Assembly: GCA_013115145.1 (NCBI GenBank)
Contig: JAAPAO010000609.1
Location: 1-20,874 of the forward strand
Source: Perkinsus chesapeaki
Taxonomy: Eukaryota > Perkinsozoa > Perkinsida > Perkinsidae
Reading direction: 5' to 3'
Length of the DNA: 20,874 nucleotides
Shown here: piece by piece, positions 9,470 through 20,696 of the stretch
Layout: each line of letters begins with the position of its first letter
How positions within the stretch are numbered: the stretch's first letter is position 1
Notes under the pieces: generated by a model
The model's database searches: none
Told to the model about the DNA's origin: nothing
Seen by the model: only the letters and a program-made list of their open reading frames with translations
Translations under genes and position numbers: made by a program

Positions 9470-10480
9470 TTAACGGCAAGTTCTAGAACGAGTGTGAAGT
9501 TGAGGGGTCAATATTACTGCGCGCCGATGAACATTTCGCACGCGTGCGTTGAAAGTTCGGATGTCACCCGTTGACTCAACACTGTTGACATGTTTACGGA
9601 CTGTTTACGCTCTGTAGAGCGTTCATCGTGAAGCCTAGGCGGAGCCTTCGCTTCCCACTGTTGAGGCTTTAAGTAAGTAAACCCTCCTACATGTATTCAG
9701 GTTTCGAGGGCCTTTCCCAATAAGCCTTATTGAATAAGGCCGCTGTGCGGCACCGCCTGTGCGGGTAAGTCCTTTTTGACAAGGACCTTGTACTTTCGCC
9801 AGCGCACCGTTTTCGCGCGCTGGGCCAGCGAATAGACCTTCACAGTGTCGGGCTTCGGGTTCGCAGGACTCCCGTTAGCCGCCAATTCAGATTTGGCTAA
9901 CCTCTTTACCACAGGTGCTTTCGACGGAACCGCAGCTACGGCTCCTACATCGTTGGGCTCACACTCGAGTCCACACCGCTTCATCACTCCGTAGATTTCC
10001 TACGGGGTCTGCAGCAGCCCTATCCAGCATTAACAAGAACGGCATTGCTACACTTAAAGTCAAGAATCGCCCCAATGATCACAAACTTGACGGATGACGA
10101 GCGACTTCGGGGTCATATACAGTATACGGTATACTGCACGATACGGAACACGACATATTGCCACACAGAAAATAATGTGTTAAAGAGCAATCACTTCTAT
10201 GAAGTATCAGAAAGGTTTATCATTTCGCTTCAGGCTTGGTTTTAGTGTTGTATGCATGTAAGTTATAAGCGAGATGCTCCACGCGCTCTGCCACTGCCAG
10301 GAGTCTGAGTGGACTCAGTGCGGTAGGTGGAAGAGCGAAAGTGAGACCTCCATTCGAGCCTCCCAGCATCCTCAACAACTCGCGCGTGCATCTTCAAGCC
10401 GTGGCCAGCAAGCTGATCCAGTTGTGTGGAGACAATCTAAGTGAAACTGAATCGTCAGCGCATATCCGAAACGCTTCATA
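9470..10480. other. Intergenic stretch with short palindromes
   Basis: About 1 kb between the Cys-rich gene start and the polycystin stop codon. It contains a doubtful basic frame (9727-9987) and short palindromes: ACGCTCT-GT-AGAGCGT (9607-9622), GCCTTATT-G-AATAAGGC (9724-9740) and CAGTATAC-G-GTATACTG (10123-10139). No RNA gene could be folded convincingly. Confidence 0.45.
9727..9987 (-). CDS. Doubtful small basic ORF, 86 aa
   Basis: An open frame of 86 codons, rich in Lys, Arg, Ala, Pro and Val (for example TVRWRKYKVLVKKDL near the end). It is long for random sequence in this compositionally mixed region, but it has no domain, no signal peptide and no neighbouring exon. Its stop overlaps the palindrome at 9724-9740. 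It could be a terminal exon, a fragment of a decayed element or chance. Confidence 0.2.
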   Translation of the reverse strand: MMKRCGLECEPNDVGAVAAVPSKAPVVKRLAKSELAANGSPANPKPDTVKVYSLAQRAKTVRWRKYKVLVKKDLPAQAVPHSGLIQ

Positions 10481-13400
10481 TCACACCAGGCGTTTTGCTG
10501 AATCGCCACTGGGCGGCGACCTGTCCTGAATATTTTGGTCACGTTCTCGCCGCAAGAAAGCATATCTCCGATAGTAACGGCAGAAGCTTAATACCCTAAC
10601 AAGAGCATCTGAATGACCAGTGTGAAGCGAAGTCAGGCGGCTGCACTTGTTGTTTATAGGCCGACCAATGAAGTCCCAGGTAAGAAAATCAATTGACGAA
10701 GCCCGATTGCTCAAGTTGCTCGGCTCAAACACAACGGTGTACTGGTTCCCCCAGTATTCTGACAGCAGGAACTGGAAGCTACATTCATCCAAGCTGAGTA
10801 TACCTCCTCCCCCTATAGTGGCGTATTCGTTACTGTGTATCGTTGATTCGCAAATCTCGTACAGATAAGCATCTGCTGGCAGCCGCTGCGTCATCCCATC
10901 TTCCGTATCTGTTAAATTTCATCACCTTCAATGAACGTCACCCTCATCAGGTCACCAGAATTGAACAGTCCTGTGTTCTCCAGGTCGTCCATGTCGACAT
11001 ACTTCTTAGCAAATAGCGGTGCTAGGGCTTTCACCAGCTCCATCCTATGAGGGTATCCTCGCCAGCGGAATAGAAACCTTGACGTCATCACCTGTGACAG
11101 GAAAATTCCTGACCTCAACCGATAGCTCTCTCACCGCCATGTAGTCACGAATAAACGTTTGGGTGTATTCGGCTTTAAGCACTGTTCGACGGACTGTCAA
11201 ATAGGCCTCAACGACTATCGCAACGAAGAAGTTGAGCAGCGCTATGAAAATGACAACAACAAATAATAGGAGGTATCTGCCGTCAGGCTAGGCCTTTTGG
11301 GAGGTGTATTCACAATGAATATGCCCTACAAGCTCAGAGATGGGTAGGTTGTCCAATGGGGGATGTCCCATTCTCCGGACCAGAGGATCTCAAACTGTAT
11401 GATAAGTGTAGACCATACCTAACTTGAGCACGACTTCGCTGATGCATCTAATCTAAGCTCCTACTGTGCGAAAATGCTCGAAGTGTTCGCCGCCTGCGAG
11501 GTTGCCGATGAGAGACATGAAGACGAAAATCGTTGTGAATGTTATTCCTGAATCACCAAGTCACAGGGCTGAACGAAACTTAACCGTAGCTGTTGTGAAC
11601 CTCAAGAACGACATACCGAAGTGGAATATCTCGTCCCGTGCGGTATACCAGGTGCCAGAGAGTGCCGCTACCATTGGATGACCCCCGAGGCACTTGATAA
11701 TCCTCCAAATCATGATATACCTGCAAGCTTGCTATCCAAGTGTGTTTGGAATACCTACATGAGAAGCATTCCGAAGTTGGCCGAATAAGCTTCCTTTCGA
11801 AGGGCCCATTCCAATTCAAGCACACCGGCGCGAACCTGAGTCAGATAAATCCCTTATCGGGTGACGATCCGACAGCAGGTCTCTGTTTTTTTTGAAAAAC
11901 TTCAAATTGGACATACCTCTTACTTCTGAGGCAGAGGATTGATCATTGAATGCGGCTATGCGAGTTGCCAGATTAAAATGAGGATCGGAATTGGATGACC
12001 ATCTGAAAGACGAAGCAGCAGCTCCGCTTCGCTGTTATGCTTGCTCACATGATAGCTCTCCATACGGCGAAGATGAGCGTAAGGCAGTTGATTATGAGAC
12101 TTCCTGCGAACCTGTCGACACCATTCGAATTGCCATAACTTTGATACTCGCCAAGATATCTTTCTTCTGAGGGCTCCTTTGATCTCTCGATGCAGAAGGA
12201 TGCGGCTCTCATGCACCGAGTAAGGGCCTGGAATAAACCCACAATCAGCAGAGCTATTGGACGGGACATGCATACCCTTCAGAGCACCATCCTCTTCCGT
12301 GGCGAATTCGGCATCATGCCCACGGACGAGAACGACCGCCCGAATAATCTTGAACCTAATCAACCACAGGTGTGTTCTGAGTTGGCAAGAGTAACATACG
12401 TGTCCCTGAGTATGCCGATCATCGCAATGGCCAGTATCAAGGTGTTCACTGATATCCATGCTGCGTGTCCAGCTGGTGATAGCGAACACCTGTGGAAACA
12501 CCTCAAGCGACACCGCCGATTTCACAGGCTGTGATATGAAAACAAATGGTGCGTCAACGCATTGCTGCGCCTCATCCCTGTGAGAGGTTCAAACATGATT
12601 CGTCATGCAAATAAAGCCGGCTTCTTGGCTGCTGGGGGAGAGTTTACACGATCGCCAACTTACCCTTGCGCTAAGTGTAGTTCTCCGACAATCGTCGCAT
12701 CCGTTAGGCCTGTGCATGGATACAACCTTCATACTAACTACAGTTCACTACTACTTGCTCGCTGCCATGCCAAACGCAAAACCGATATGCTACTCGAGTC
12801 TATACCGTACGTCTCAGTATAGAAAGCAAAAAGTGCCTACTAAGAATGGTCGAATACACGGAGCCGAGGGCCGAAAGAGCTTACTTCCAAACCATCAACC
12901 TGATCTGCAGCAAGGCGGCTCTGAAAGTCTTGATCACTGATTGCTCTAGTTAGCTTGTGCACCATCGTGGATCCCACTGGCTTAACTGGAAGAAAAGGGG
13001 GTAATATAAAAACGGAGATGTACATGTTGTATCGCTTTAAACCTAACCTAGGATTAATGAGCGGAGGTTGTTCGAGCCTTTGATGGAGGACGAGAACACA
13101 TGGGGACATGAGACGAGGAGAAGTGTAACCTACTTGTATTTTCGTAACTACATCCTTTGGAGGTCCTGCACAGATTGATGATAGGCTACTCGGATTTACC
13201 CGGGCTTCACCTATTCCGTGATGGCAAGCCAGCATCTTTGAGAAGGCTTCTGTACACTCTTTCCATCTCTATAGAGCAACTCTTATGCCTAAGCCGGCAG
13301 TATGGATCTGCTGCTATTGGTGTGCTACAATGGTTTTGGCGTCTCAGTGAGCACGGGAACAGTGAGCATGAAGGTTGCGTACTCAAATATAGTGTTGCTG

Positions 13401-14172
13401 CCATTTAAATCGTGAATACCAGCGAGCTCGTTGACCTGGAAGGGCACCGCTAAGAATGGAGGGACGATTGTGCTACAGCTCCCAGTGCCGAGACGATCGG
13501 CAACCAGCTTGTTGAAGGCTCGAATTCGTCGAGCAGCGAGTCCATACCGGTGGGCTCAAACAAGGGTTCAATGACTTGCTGAGTAATAAAAGTCGAAATT
13601 ATTCATTTTTGAGAGTATCGTTGTTGCATGCATACTCTTGCAGCGCCTTGGTTAGTGAAACGGATGTTCAAGAATACCAATATTAACAGGCACAGAAGCA
13701 GCACAAGTCGGGTTCCGAGAACCTGGCAGGGATTCCGATAAGGAGGGCCGGCAGAGCTGAACTATCCCGGGGCACGCCAGGAGAATAAGCAGAGTCAAGT
13801 TACAAGGCTCGCCACCAGAGGGTGTCTCAGTGCTTACATGGAGGCTTATCTCGAGATCAAGCCGGCTGATGAAGTTACGTCGATCAAATCTAACTGGAAC
13901 AGTGGTTACGTTTCATAAGGGCCTGCGTAATACTTATAAAGTTTTCTGCGCCACATACGTTGGACTTTAACTGCGGCCGCTGTTCGCTCTAGCATTAGTC
14001 TCGTGATTTGAGGGGCCTTCTGGCTAGATAGTAGGTGCCGTATCGCTGACGCTGCGCGCGCTATTGACGATCGTGATCGTGCCATGATACGAAGGTGACA
14101 AGGAGGATCTACGCGCTCACCAGAGAGGCGGAATGGCAGAAACGAAGTCGGAACATGCCTCCTTCTAGCCAT
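10481..14172 (-). CDS. Polycystin/TRPP-like cation channel with N-terminal IQ motif
   Basis: A six-helix membrane channel of the polycystin (PKD2) type, expected to pass Ca2+ and other cations. The N-terminal exon 14172-13910 carries an IQ calmodulin-binding motif (VKVQRMWRRKLYKYY). Then come exons 13865-13838, 13761-13636 (S1, LVLLLLCLLILVFL) and 13578 onward, starting the extracellular domain. The 3' part is phase-consistent: an exon ending at 12049 (S3), then 12002-11924, 11835-11759, 11720-11617 (S4, IWRIIKCLGGHPMVAAL), 11547-11465 (S5), 11418-11330 (pore helix, ILWSGEWD), 11276-11135 (S6, FVVVIFIALLNFFVAIVVEAY), 11091-10956 and 10908-10481. S2 (WISVNTLILAIAMIGIL) is near 12455-12400 in its own frame. 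Introns are 38-88 nt. Exon borders between about 13520 and 12060 are only partly resolved; a frameshift there cannot be excluded. S4 is poorly charged and S5-pore-S6 order and spacing match PKD2 better than voltage-gated channels. Confidence 0.82.
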
Positions 14173-14502
14173 CAGAGGTCTACTTCACATGGAGCCTAGC
14201 CCAGTTAGGCCTTTCGATGCATGTCTACCCGTTAAATGATCAGTGTTGAAGTATCGCATAAATGCCTGGCCTTGCCTTGGTAGTCGGCGAAGAGTCTTTT
14301 GCTAAGCTGAACAGGCCCTCACTACAGTCGAGGATGCATGACAGCCGTTCAGTTGTGGGTCGAATGTGTACTGAACTCAAAGCATTCTACAATTACATCG
14401 AACACACTTGACATGATGTTACTAAAGACAAGTATATTTCCTATTAATGCATTATGTTTGTGGCCTTTGGAGATTTAATAATGAACAGCAGTAGGAATTC
14501 CA
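14173..14502. other. Intergenic gap, probable polycystin promoter side
   Basis: 330 bp between the coiled-coil gene stop and the polycystin start codon, both on the minus strand. No repeat, hairpin or motif stands out. Confidence 0.5.
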
Positions 14503-17500
14503 TCAGAGTTGAGACGACAAGTGCGCGCCTGCGGATTCGGGTCTCACTATTCGCCGGCTCAAGGGGCTCTGTGACGGAGGATCTGCTCGTTGCGGATAAT
14601 CGGTCGGCATACTCGACGCCGGAGGTGATACTGTCGAATGTAAACCATGCACCTGATAACGTGAGCGCCGAGAACCACAGCGTCGGCTGGCGTGACGCTC
14701 ACCTGACTCTCGCGAATTCTCCCTAACTGGTTTTCAATTTGTTGCTGGCTTATCTGCAGTAGTTTCAATACTGAGCTGTCAGCTTTCCGCGCCAAAAGAT
14801 CAAGGACGTTCCTGAATCTTCCGCAAGTTCGCTGCTTCCAGGCCTTCTCAATTCTGGAACAACAGTCATTGTGGCCGCCTTAATATGCGGTGTCGCTCAC
14901 CGTAAAGTGAGAGTTTCAGCCAAATCCTCCCATTTGGATAAATCGTTGGGCTCGATCTGTACTAAACCCAACTCGGCCTCCTGCAAAAGTTCCTCGAACC
15001 TGATTGGCAACTCTTTTCCTCTTCCACCACGGATGTCCCGCTCACCTTGGTGCCGGGAAAACGCCGACAATCTGAGCGAATCTCACGACCGCTCGGGTCA
15101 GCGCGGAAATAGTGAGCCGTAAGTCCTGTATCTGCTTCTTCGTCGGGGACCCTCCGTCTTCTCGCTGGCAGACAGCAGCGAAATCCCTGCAAGTCATGGA
15201 AGCCCAGATAACTCACCCCGTGCGGGTTGTCCTGCGAGTCTTGCGATCGGAAGAGTGGCTGAGCAGAATGTACTGGGGAATAAGCAAGGCTAAGCCCTAC
15301 TGGCAGAAAGCGCTGCCTGGAAGCCTCATCATGGCCGCTCTTCGCCATGGCCTCCCGGTATTCTGTGAGGCTTCGCTGGAAGCCTGCCAATCGCGTGTCA
15401 ATAGTGCCTGATGAAAAGTATCATCCGTTCGTGGCGATAATCTGGTCCGACTTATTCTGATTTCCAAATCCTCTTTTAAAGACTTTTCCAACTCCGCATT
15501 GTCCCGCTGGTTTTGCTCTAGCTTCACTGTCAGCCGACTCGTTGCTCTTTTGCTCTCACAAACCTGCACGCAAACACATTTCAACGAGCCAAGCAGCAAC
15601 GGAGTTTGTCTTACCTCTCTATGACAGGCGTTGATATCGTCCGATATTCTGGACACTTCGTCTCTTAAATCTATCACATTCCTCTCAGTCACTTGCAGAC
15701 CAGCCTTCAGTTGATGCTGCTGCTGTTGCGTACCGTGGACGTCGGCTCCCTCCAGCCGTGTGGCGATGTGCGACACATCTCCCTGTAGGGAAAGCAAGTC
15801 GAGCTTCAATTGCCCGATAGATCTGTCGACGTCCTGGCTCCAGTCGACCTGTGACTGACTGGCAGCTGCTGTTTGGTCGTTAATCTGCACTGCTGGTCTT
15901 TCAACCATTGCGCGAGTTTCTATGATACTGCGATGAAGGTCCTTCAATTCTCGGTTCATTGTCTCCTGACTCAAACCATCAAGTACCCGAAAGAGTGACT
16001 GTGGAGCTACATCGGCGCGTTGGTTGCTGGCGAAGAGTGCCTGCATGGCATCGGTCCTATTTCGCAGGTCGTTTAGATCCTCGCTGAGGCCATCTATGGC
16101 CCCAGCAAATTCGTCCATATTCTCCAAGCAGGCTGCGATGGCTTGTCGGCAATAGCCATCATCCGCCAATCCACCAGCTTCGGTCTACGAATGAAAGCGG
16201 TGAAGATAGCCTCGACTCCAGGCTTCTCTCTTACCCGGGTAGCCTCCTGTACCACGTCTCCTGCATCCCTCCATTCTTCTGGTGCAAGGTGTCTGCTTTC
16301 GTTCTTCCCCTTAATGCTTTCTATGAGCTTTTTCAACTCCCCCTGGTTACTCTCCATCTGATGAAGTTTCATCTCTAAGCGATCAATCCTGGCTCGGTCC
16401 TCGACAGCGGACTCCAGCTTCGCCTCGAGTATGACCAAGTGTCGTTGAATGGACTTCTGGTCCATCATCTCTTCCGGTGCTTGCATGCTCTGTTGCGTCA
16501 GCGAACGTCTTGTGACCTTGTGGAAGTTGGTGACTCTTGAACTAAGCGTCTCTAGTTTATTCTCAATGTCAACTATGCTGCTTTGGATCTGTCCTATCTT
16601 CCCATCCTGACTTGTTCCAGCTGAGCTTCCATCGATTTCGTCTTTATTCCGCAGTTCCGTTTCCTGGATCTCCACCTTATGCTCGAAAGCCTGTATCCGG
16701 CTCAGCAACGTGTTCAAGATGTCCCCATTGATCCCGCTAGTTTGCTGGTCAATTTGCATCAAATGCTTCTCGACCTTTTCCGCAATGCCAGAGGCTCCCA
16801 CCGACCTTCGAGTAACAGCACACAGAAGGCCCAAGCACAGCTTCACCTTCTGCAAGTCATCTGCCCCTTCCGCCGACAGTGTTGCCTTACGAACGAATGA
16901 CTTCCTAGCCTTGGTGAAAACCCTTTCGCCCTCTCCCGTGGCTGGCAGCGAAGTGCTCTCGATAATCTCGTCGATGCGATCAAGCCGTGCCGAGATGTTG
17001 TTCAAGTAGTCCCCGTTTATGCTGCTTGTCTGAGAGTCAATCTGCCCTATAAAATTTTCCAGCTTTGGCAGGATTCCGGCTGAACTGGCGATTCTCCTAA
17101 GAGTTCCGCATATCAAACCTAAGCACAACTTGACCTTCTGAAGATCTTCTAGGTCGCCTCTCCTAAATGAGCCTGGTTCTGTCTCGTGCTCCCCAGCATC
17201 TCTAAGCTTGAGCTTCACAAGCAGTTTTCTTTCCTCCGCTAGTGCACGGTTGTTCAATACACTCAGGACGTCCCCATTAACACCATTTGTCTGCTTGTCT
17301 ATCTGACCAATGTGCTTCTCTAGTTTGCCCAAAGTGCCTTGGGCAGAAGCCAGTCGCCTTAGAGTACCGCAGATCAGGCCCAGGCAGAGCTTCACCTTCT
17401 GCATTTCCTCGTGCTCATCGCAATGTACTTCACTCGCCACTAGTTTCGTTGCATCCGTGTTGTCAATTGCGTCTTCTATTATGTCGATTTTCCGCGTCAG

Positions 17501-17659
17501 AGTGTTCAGAAAGTCTCCGTTTATGCTACTTGTCTGTGTGTCGATTTGGTTCAAATGTTTCTCGAGCTTATCAGCAACGTCAGCTGCCTGCGCAGTTCGT
17601 CTAAGCGCTCCGCAAATAAGTCCGAGGCACACTTTAACCTTCTGAAGGTCCTCCGACAT
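14503..17659 (-). CDS. Coiled-coil protein with four novel N-terminal repeats, 924 aa
   Basis: Nine exons: 17659-16235, 16184-15615, 15563-15452, 15407-15301, 15258-15217, 15164-15046, 14999-14901, 14853-14703, 14652-14503. Every junction keeps phase; introns are 42-52 nt. One donor (15451, GTCGGA) is atypical. ATG at 17659 (MSEDLQKVKV) is preferred over an in-frame GTG at 17677. Residues 4-64, 85-145, 172-232 and 267-328 are four copies of one module: LQKVKLCLGLICGxLRR, then KLEKHIxQID, xQTSxINGDxLN. Variable linkers separate them. After residue about 330 the protein is mainly heptad-like coiled coil (for example KLETLSSRVTNF, RLEMKLHQMESNQGELKKL), ending in a Pro/Ser-rich tail. There is no signal peptide or membrane helix. 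A cytoskeletal or scaffold role is a guess; I recognise no known family. Confidence 0.85.
16676..17650 (-). repeat. Four diverged copies of the LQKVKxCLGLxCG protein module
   Basis: Approximate DNA spans are 17650-17468, 17407-17225, 17146-16964 and 16861-16676. Start-to-start spacing is 81, 87 and 96 codons, while the conserved core is about 55-60 residues, so linkers vary and cores are conserved. Two near-invariant Cys (xCLGLxC), a double Arg, QID, and NGDxLN recur in all four. Confidence 0.9.
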
Positions 17660-17858
17660 TAAAACAAGCCAAGCCACTCAGAGCTAATCATCTTGTGACA
17701 ACACGAACACTGCCAATTTGCAAAGATCAAAGCCTTACGCGTAAAATGGTATAACAATGAAATAAGTTTGCCACTGCGGCAAGGCTCAATAAGAGCATAA
17801 CACTTGGGCGCATAACAAAAATGCCATTGGAGGTATTATCTATGTACAACGTATATCT

Positions 17859-20190
17859 TCATACGTCAGGAATGTCTCTAGTAGACTTATCAGAGATGTT
17901 ACAATCCACGGCGCCATCGGCAGGCGCATCACAATCGTTCAAGGCGAGGAAGAGGTCCTTCCTGGATACAATTCCAACAACCTTATCAGAATCTTCTCGC
18001 GCGGTGACTAACAGGTGTCTGAGGCCTAGCTGTCTGAAGAGGCTATAGCCTTTGTCCAGGGGGAAGAATTCTGGTACAGTTAGGGGACCGCGGTTAGCCA
18101 GGCCGATCACGTCCAGTGTCTCATCTGGTGACACTGGACCGTGGCGCCAAAGATAATCAACTATTGCGCTGCGGGATACCAGACCACGCAGCTTTCCGTG
18201 CTCCTCAACGACGAAGGCACAGTGCATGTAGTTGGCCAGAACGTCATGAACTCTTCCATACGTTTCAACTGGGCTGAAGCCTACAAGGGGTGCATGGGAC
18301 ATTCTGAATGCAATAGACTTTCCTCTCATACAGTACTCATGGGAAGCATCAAGCTCCTCCAAATAAGGCACTTGACGAACCTCCAATACTAAATCATATG
18401 CGCCCTTAATAAACAAATCAGCTACTTGCTTTGAAATAATAACAGTTATCATTATATAAGGCAGCTGCCAAAGATCTCCTGTGATCTCTAGCACTATTGC
18501 AGTGAGGCTTATCGTCATCCTTGAGAACCCGGCGAGCATACCAGCAGCACCAATCACAGCATAGGACCCGACAGACCCACCAGTGGCGTACATCCAGATG
18601 CCCACCACTCTGCCAAGGCAAGCACCAATCATTATGTTAGGTATGAACAAGCCCATGGGAATAGCTAAGCCATAGGTAAGGAGCGTGAGGATAAATATAA
18701 CAACCGCTGCAAGTATAAGTACACCGGCGGAGAATTCGCTGTCTCCCATATAAGGCGAGAACAGGAACCGTATGGCGTCATCTCTGGATGACATCAATAA
18801 TGCAGCCAAGGAGTTGACCTTGCCGCCGCCTTCACCCTCGTAACACATTGCACCTGCAATCCCATCATCGCCGATGACGGCATTGGGAACTGCAGGGTTG
18901 CAGCGATGGAAAAAGGCCCATGAGAGGCCGAAAGAAAGGAGTATTGTCATCATAATGACGATAATAACCTCAACGACTCTCCAGGCCCGTCGACGGTCCT
19001 TGCCCATAGAGAAAAGGTGGAACCAGGCGCGACGGTGGGACTGGACTAGTTTAACACCACCACAAAACAGAGCACCAAGAAGTCCAAAGAACACCCCTAC
19101 AAGAGCGCATACAAATAGCTCCCAAACCCGGAAGGACCGAGCAGTGTCAGTGGCTTCTAAATAGGTTCCCGGAGCTTCGCAACCGACGCTCGGGTCCGGG
19201 CAGTCGACTATGGCCGAGAGATGCTTAGCAGTAAAGCTGGCGATAATGCAACCGAAGAACGCCCTCCAGGTAGTCTCAGCGCGCCAGTAGGTCGAGGCTT
19301 CTTCCAAAGAGAATAAGATACCACCGAGAGGAGCTTGGAAGGCCGCAGCCACGCCCATGGCGGTACCAATGGAGATGAACTCATACTTTATTCTGTGACT
19401 GGAGAAGGGCAGCATAGCTCGAAGCTGGAAGAAGTTCCTCATGTGCATCTGGGCCACCGCTGCACCAACGATAGCTCCGAGGTGGGCCATTGGGCCTTCG
19501 CTACCTGAAATATAAGAAATGGATTGATGAAAAACACTGAGCTCGAGCCTTACCGGCAAAGAAGCCAACTCCGACAACGACGATCTGGCCGACGACCCTC
19601 AGGACGCAAGCCCTGAACTTGAGCAGCCTCGGCAAGATGATGCCATTCAAATAGGTCTTCACATCTGGTATACCACTCCCTCCAGCGAGGGGTTCAACAT
19701 AAGCCACTAAAGCACCTATAATGGCTGACAGACTAACACCTATACCAAGCCACACAAAGAGGCCCGAGGTGAGACCAGCGGCTGTGGCATCAATCACACT
19801 GGCCATGAGCAGAAGGCGGCCATGGTATAGCCAATAGGACCCCATAAGGATGACAGCTCTAAGAACACCAACCAGTAGGCCTGCCAGGATAACTAGGAAC
19901 CAACCGACCAGCACTGTAGTGCGCGGACGATAGTGAGCCGGATCGGACTTGTCTAGGCTCCAGGCGGGCCCTACCAGAACGGTATTGCGATGCTTCGAAG
20001 GCTGGTCAACAAAGTAATCGAAGCTCTCAAACGGCGGCGGCTTGAGACAACAAAAGTCCGACGCAGTGAGCCTCAAAGCGGCGGGCTGGTCCCCCTGCTC
20101 CTCGTTCTCTGACGCTACGGCTGCTGCTGTTTCGGTTTCAGGGGGAGAGCCAGAGGTAACAGAAGGAGTAGTTGGTATAGAAGGCCGCAT
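17859..20190 (-). CDS. CLC-type Cl-/H+ exchanger with two CBS domains, 760 aa
   Basis: A chloride-transporting CLC membrane protein, probably on an endosomal or vacuolar membrane. Exons are 20190-19554 and 19504-17859, joined by a 49-nt GT-AG intron that splits the Gly codon of the GSEGP motif. CLC signatures in order: GSGIP at 171-175 (Ser form, typical of chloride), GSEGP with gating Glu215, FSLEEA with Glu281 at the proton-glutamate position, and GLFIP at 497-501. The SLEE form is the one found in CLC exchangers; vertebrate channel CLCs have Val there, so coupled H+ exchange is the likely mode. GSGIPDVKTYLNG resembles the CLC-6/7 and plant type. The cytosolic C-terminus carries two CBS domains (about 605-745), ending in VVGIVSRKDL. 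Most CLCs have Lys where this has Ser in G(K)EGP. Length is normal. The gene ends 199 bp before the coiled-coil gene starts, and a second CLC gene lies upstream. Confidence 0.95.
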
Positions 20191-20696
20191 GGAAAAAAGA
20201 GTTGAAAAACTGAACCGACGTCGTCGAGTGTATAATATACAACAAGCATTGATAACTAAAGAACGGATAGACTAGGGAAAGTAAGTATTATATATGGACT
20301 CAGCAGCCGCGCAGTGACGCGTCAGAAGAGGGAGGGCTGAGATGGATGCACTCAAGGGGAGCGACTTCGAAACCGTCATCGCTGAGCGCATTCTCCCACA
20401 CAGAGTACCAGCAGCATAATCAGGTACAAGAAAGTGGCGGTCCAAAGTGGGCAGCACCAACCTGGGACCAAATTCCAGTCGTCAGAGGTGGTGCGTGGCA
20501 GTAGACAGAGAGAAGAACAACGGAAAGAAGAATAGTAAGAGTCACTAAAGGTAAATGATATGCAAGCTGCCGCTGCTACTGATATCTCTGAACGCCCTCC
20601 TTCTTGTTGAAGCCAAAGCGGCTAGAATAAACGTGTTCGTTGGTCGGAATGGAGATAGCCAACGATAGGAGAAGTGAAGATCAATGTGTATCACCA
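20191..20696. other. Intergenic region between two CLC genes
   Basis: 506 bp holding the 3' flank of the upstream CLC gene and the promoter side of the downstream one. On the minus strand a pyrimidine-rich tract (TTTTTCAACTCTTTTTTCC) directly precedes the ATG at 20190, with a CAG about 27 nt upstream that could serve as a trans-splice acceptor if the organism adds spliced leaders. That is inference. No other gene is seen. Confidence 0.4.

Noticed and set aside
10265-10370. tRNA gene
   Set aside because: B-box-like CATTCGAGCCTCC is present, but the flanking CCTCC/CCTCC cannot pair as a T stem and no acceptor stem forms on either strand.
11956-12525. 189-codon minus-strand ORF as a separate gene
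   Set aside because: Its frame mixes exon pieces and introns of the polycystin; S2 and S3 lie in other frames of the same interval.
16185-16234. Frameshift in the coiled-coil gene
   Set aside because: A 50-nt GT-AG intron at phase 0 explains the change of frame exactly.
17660-17677. GTG start six codons upstream for the coiled-coil protein
   Set aside because: Eukaryotic start should be ATG; the ATG at 17659 begins right at the first repeat.
18874-19164. Plus-strand ORF inside the CLC gene
   Set aside because: Antisense shadow of conserved CLC membrane helices.
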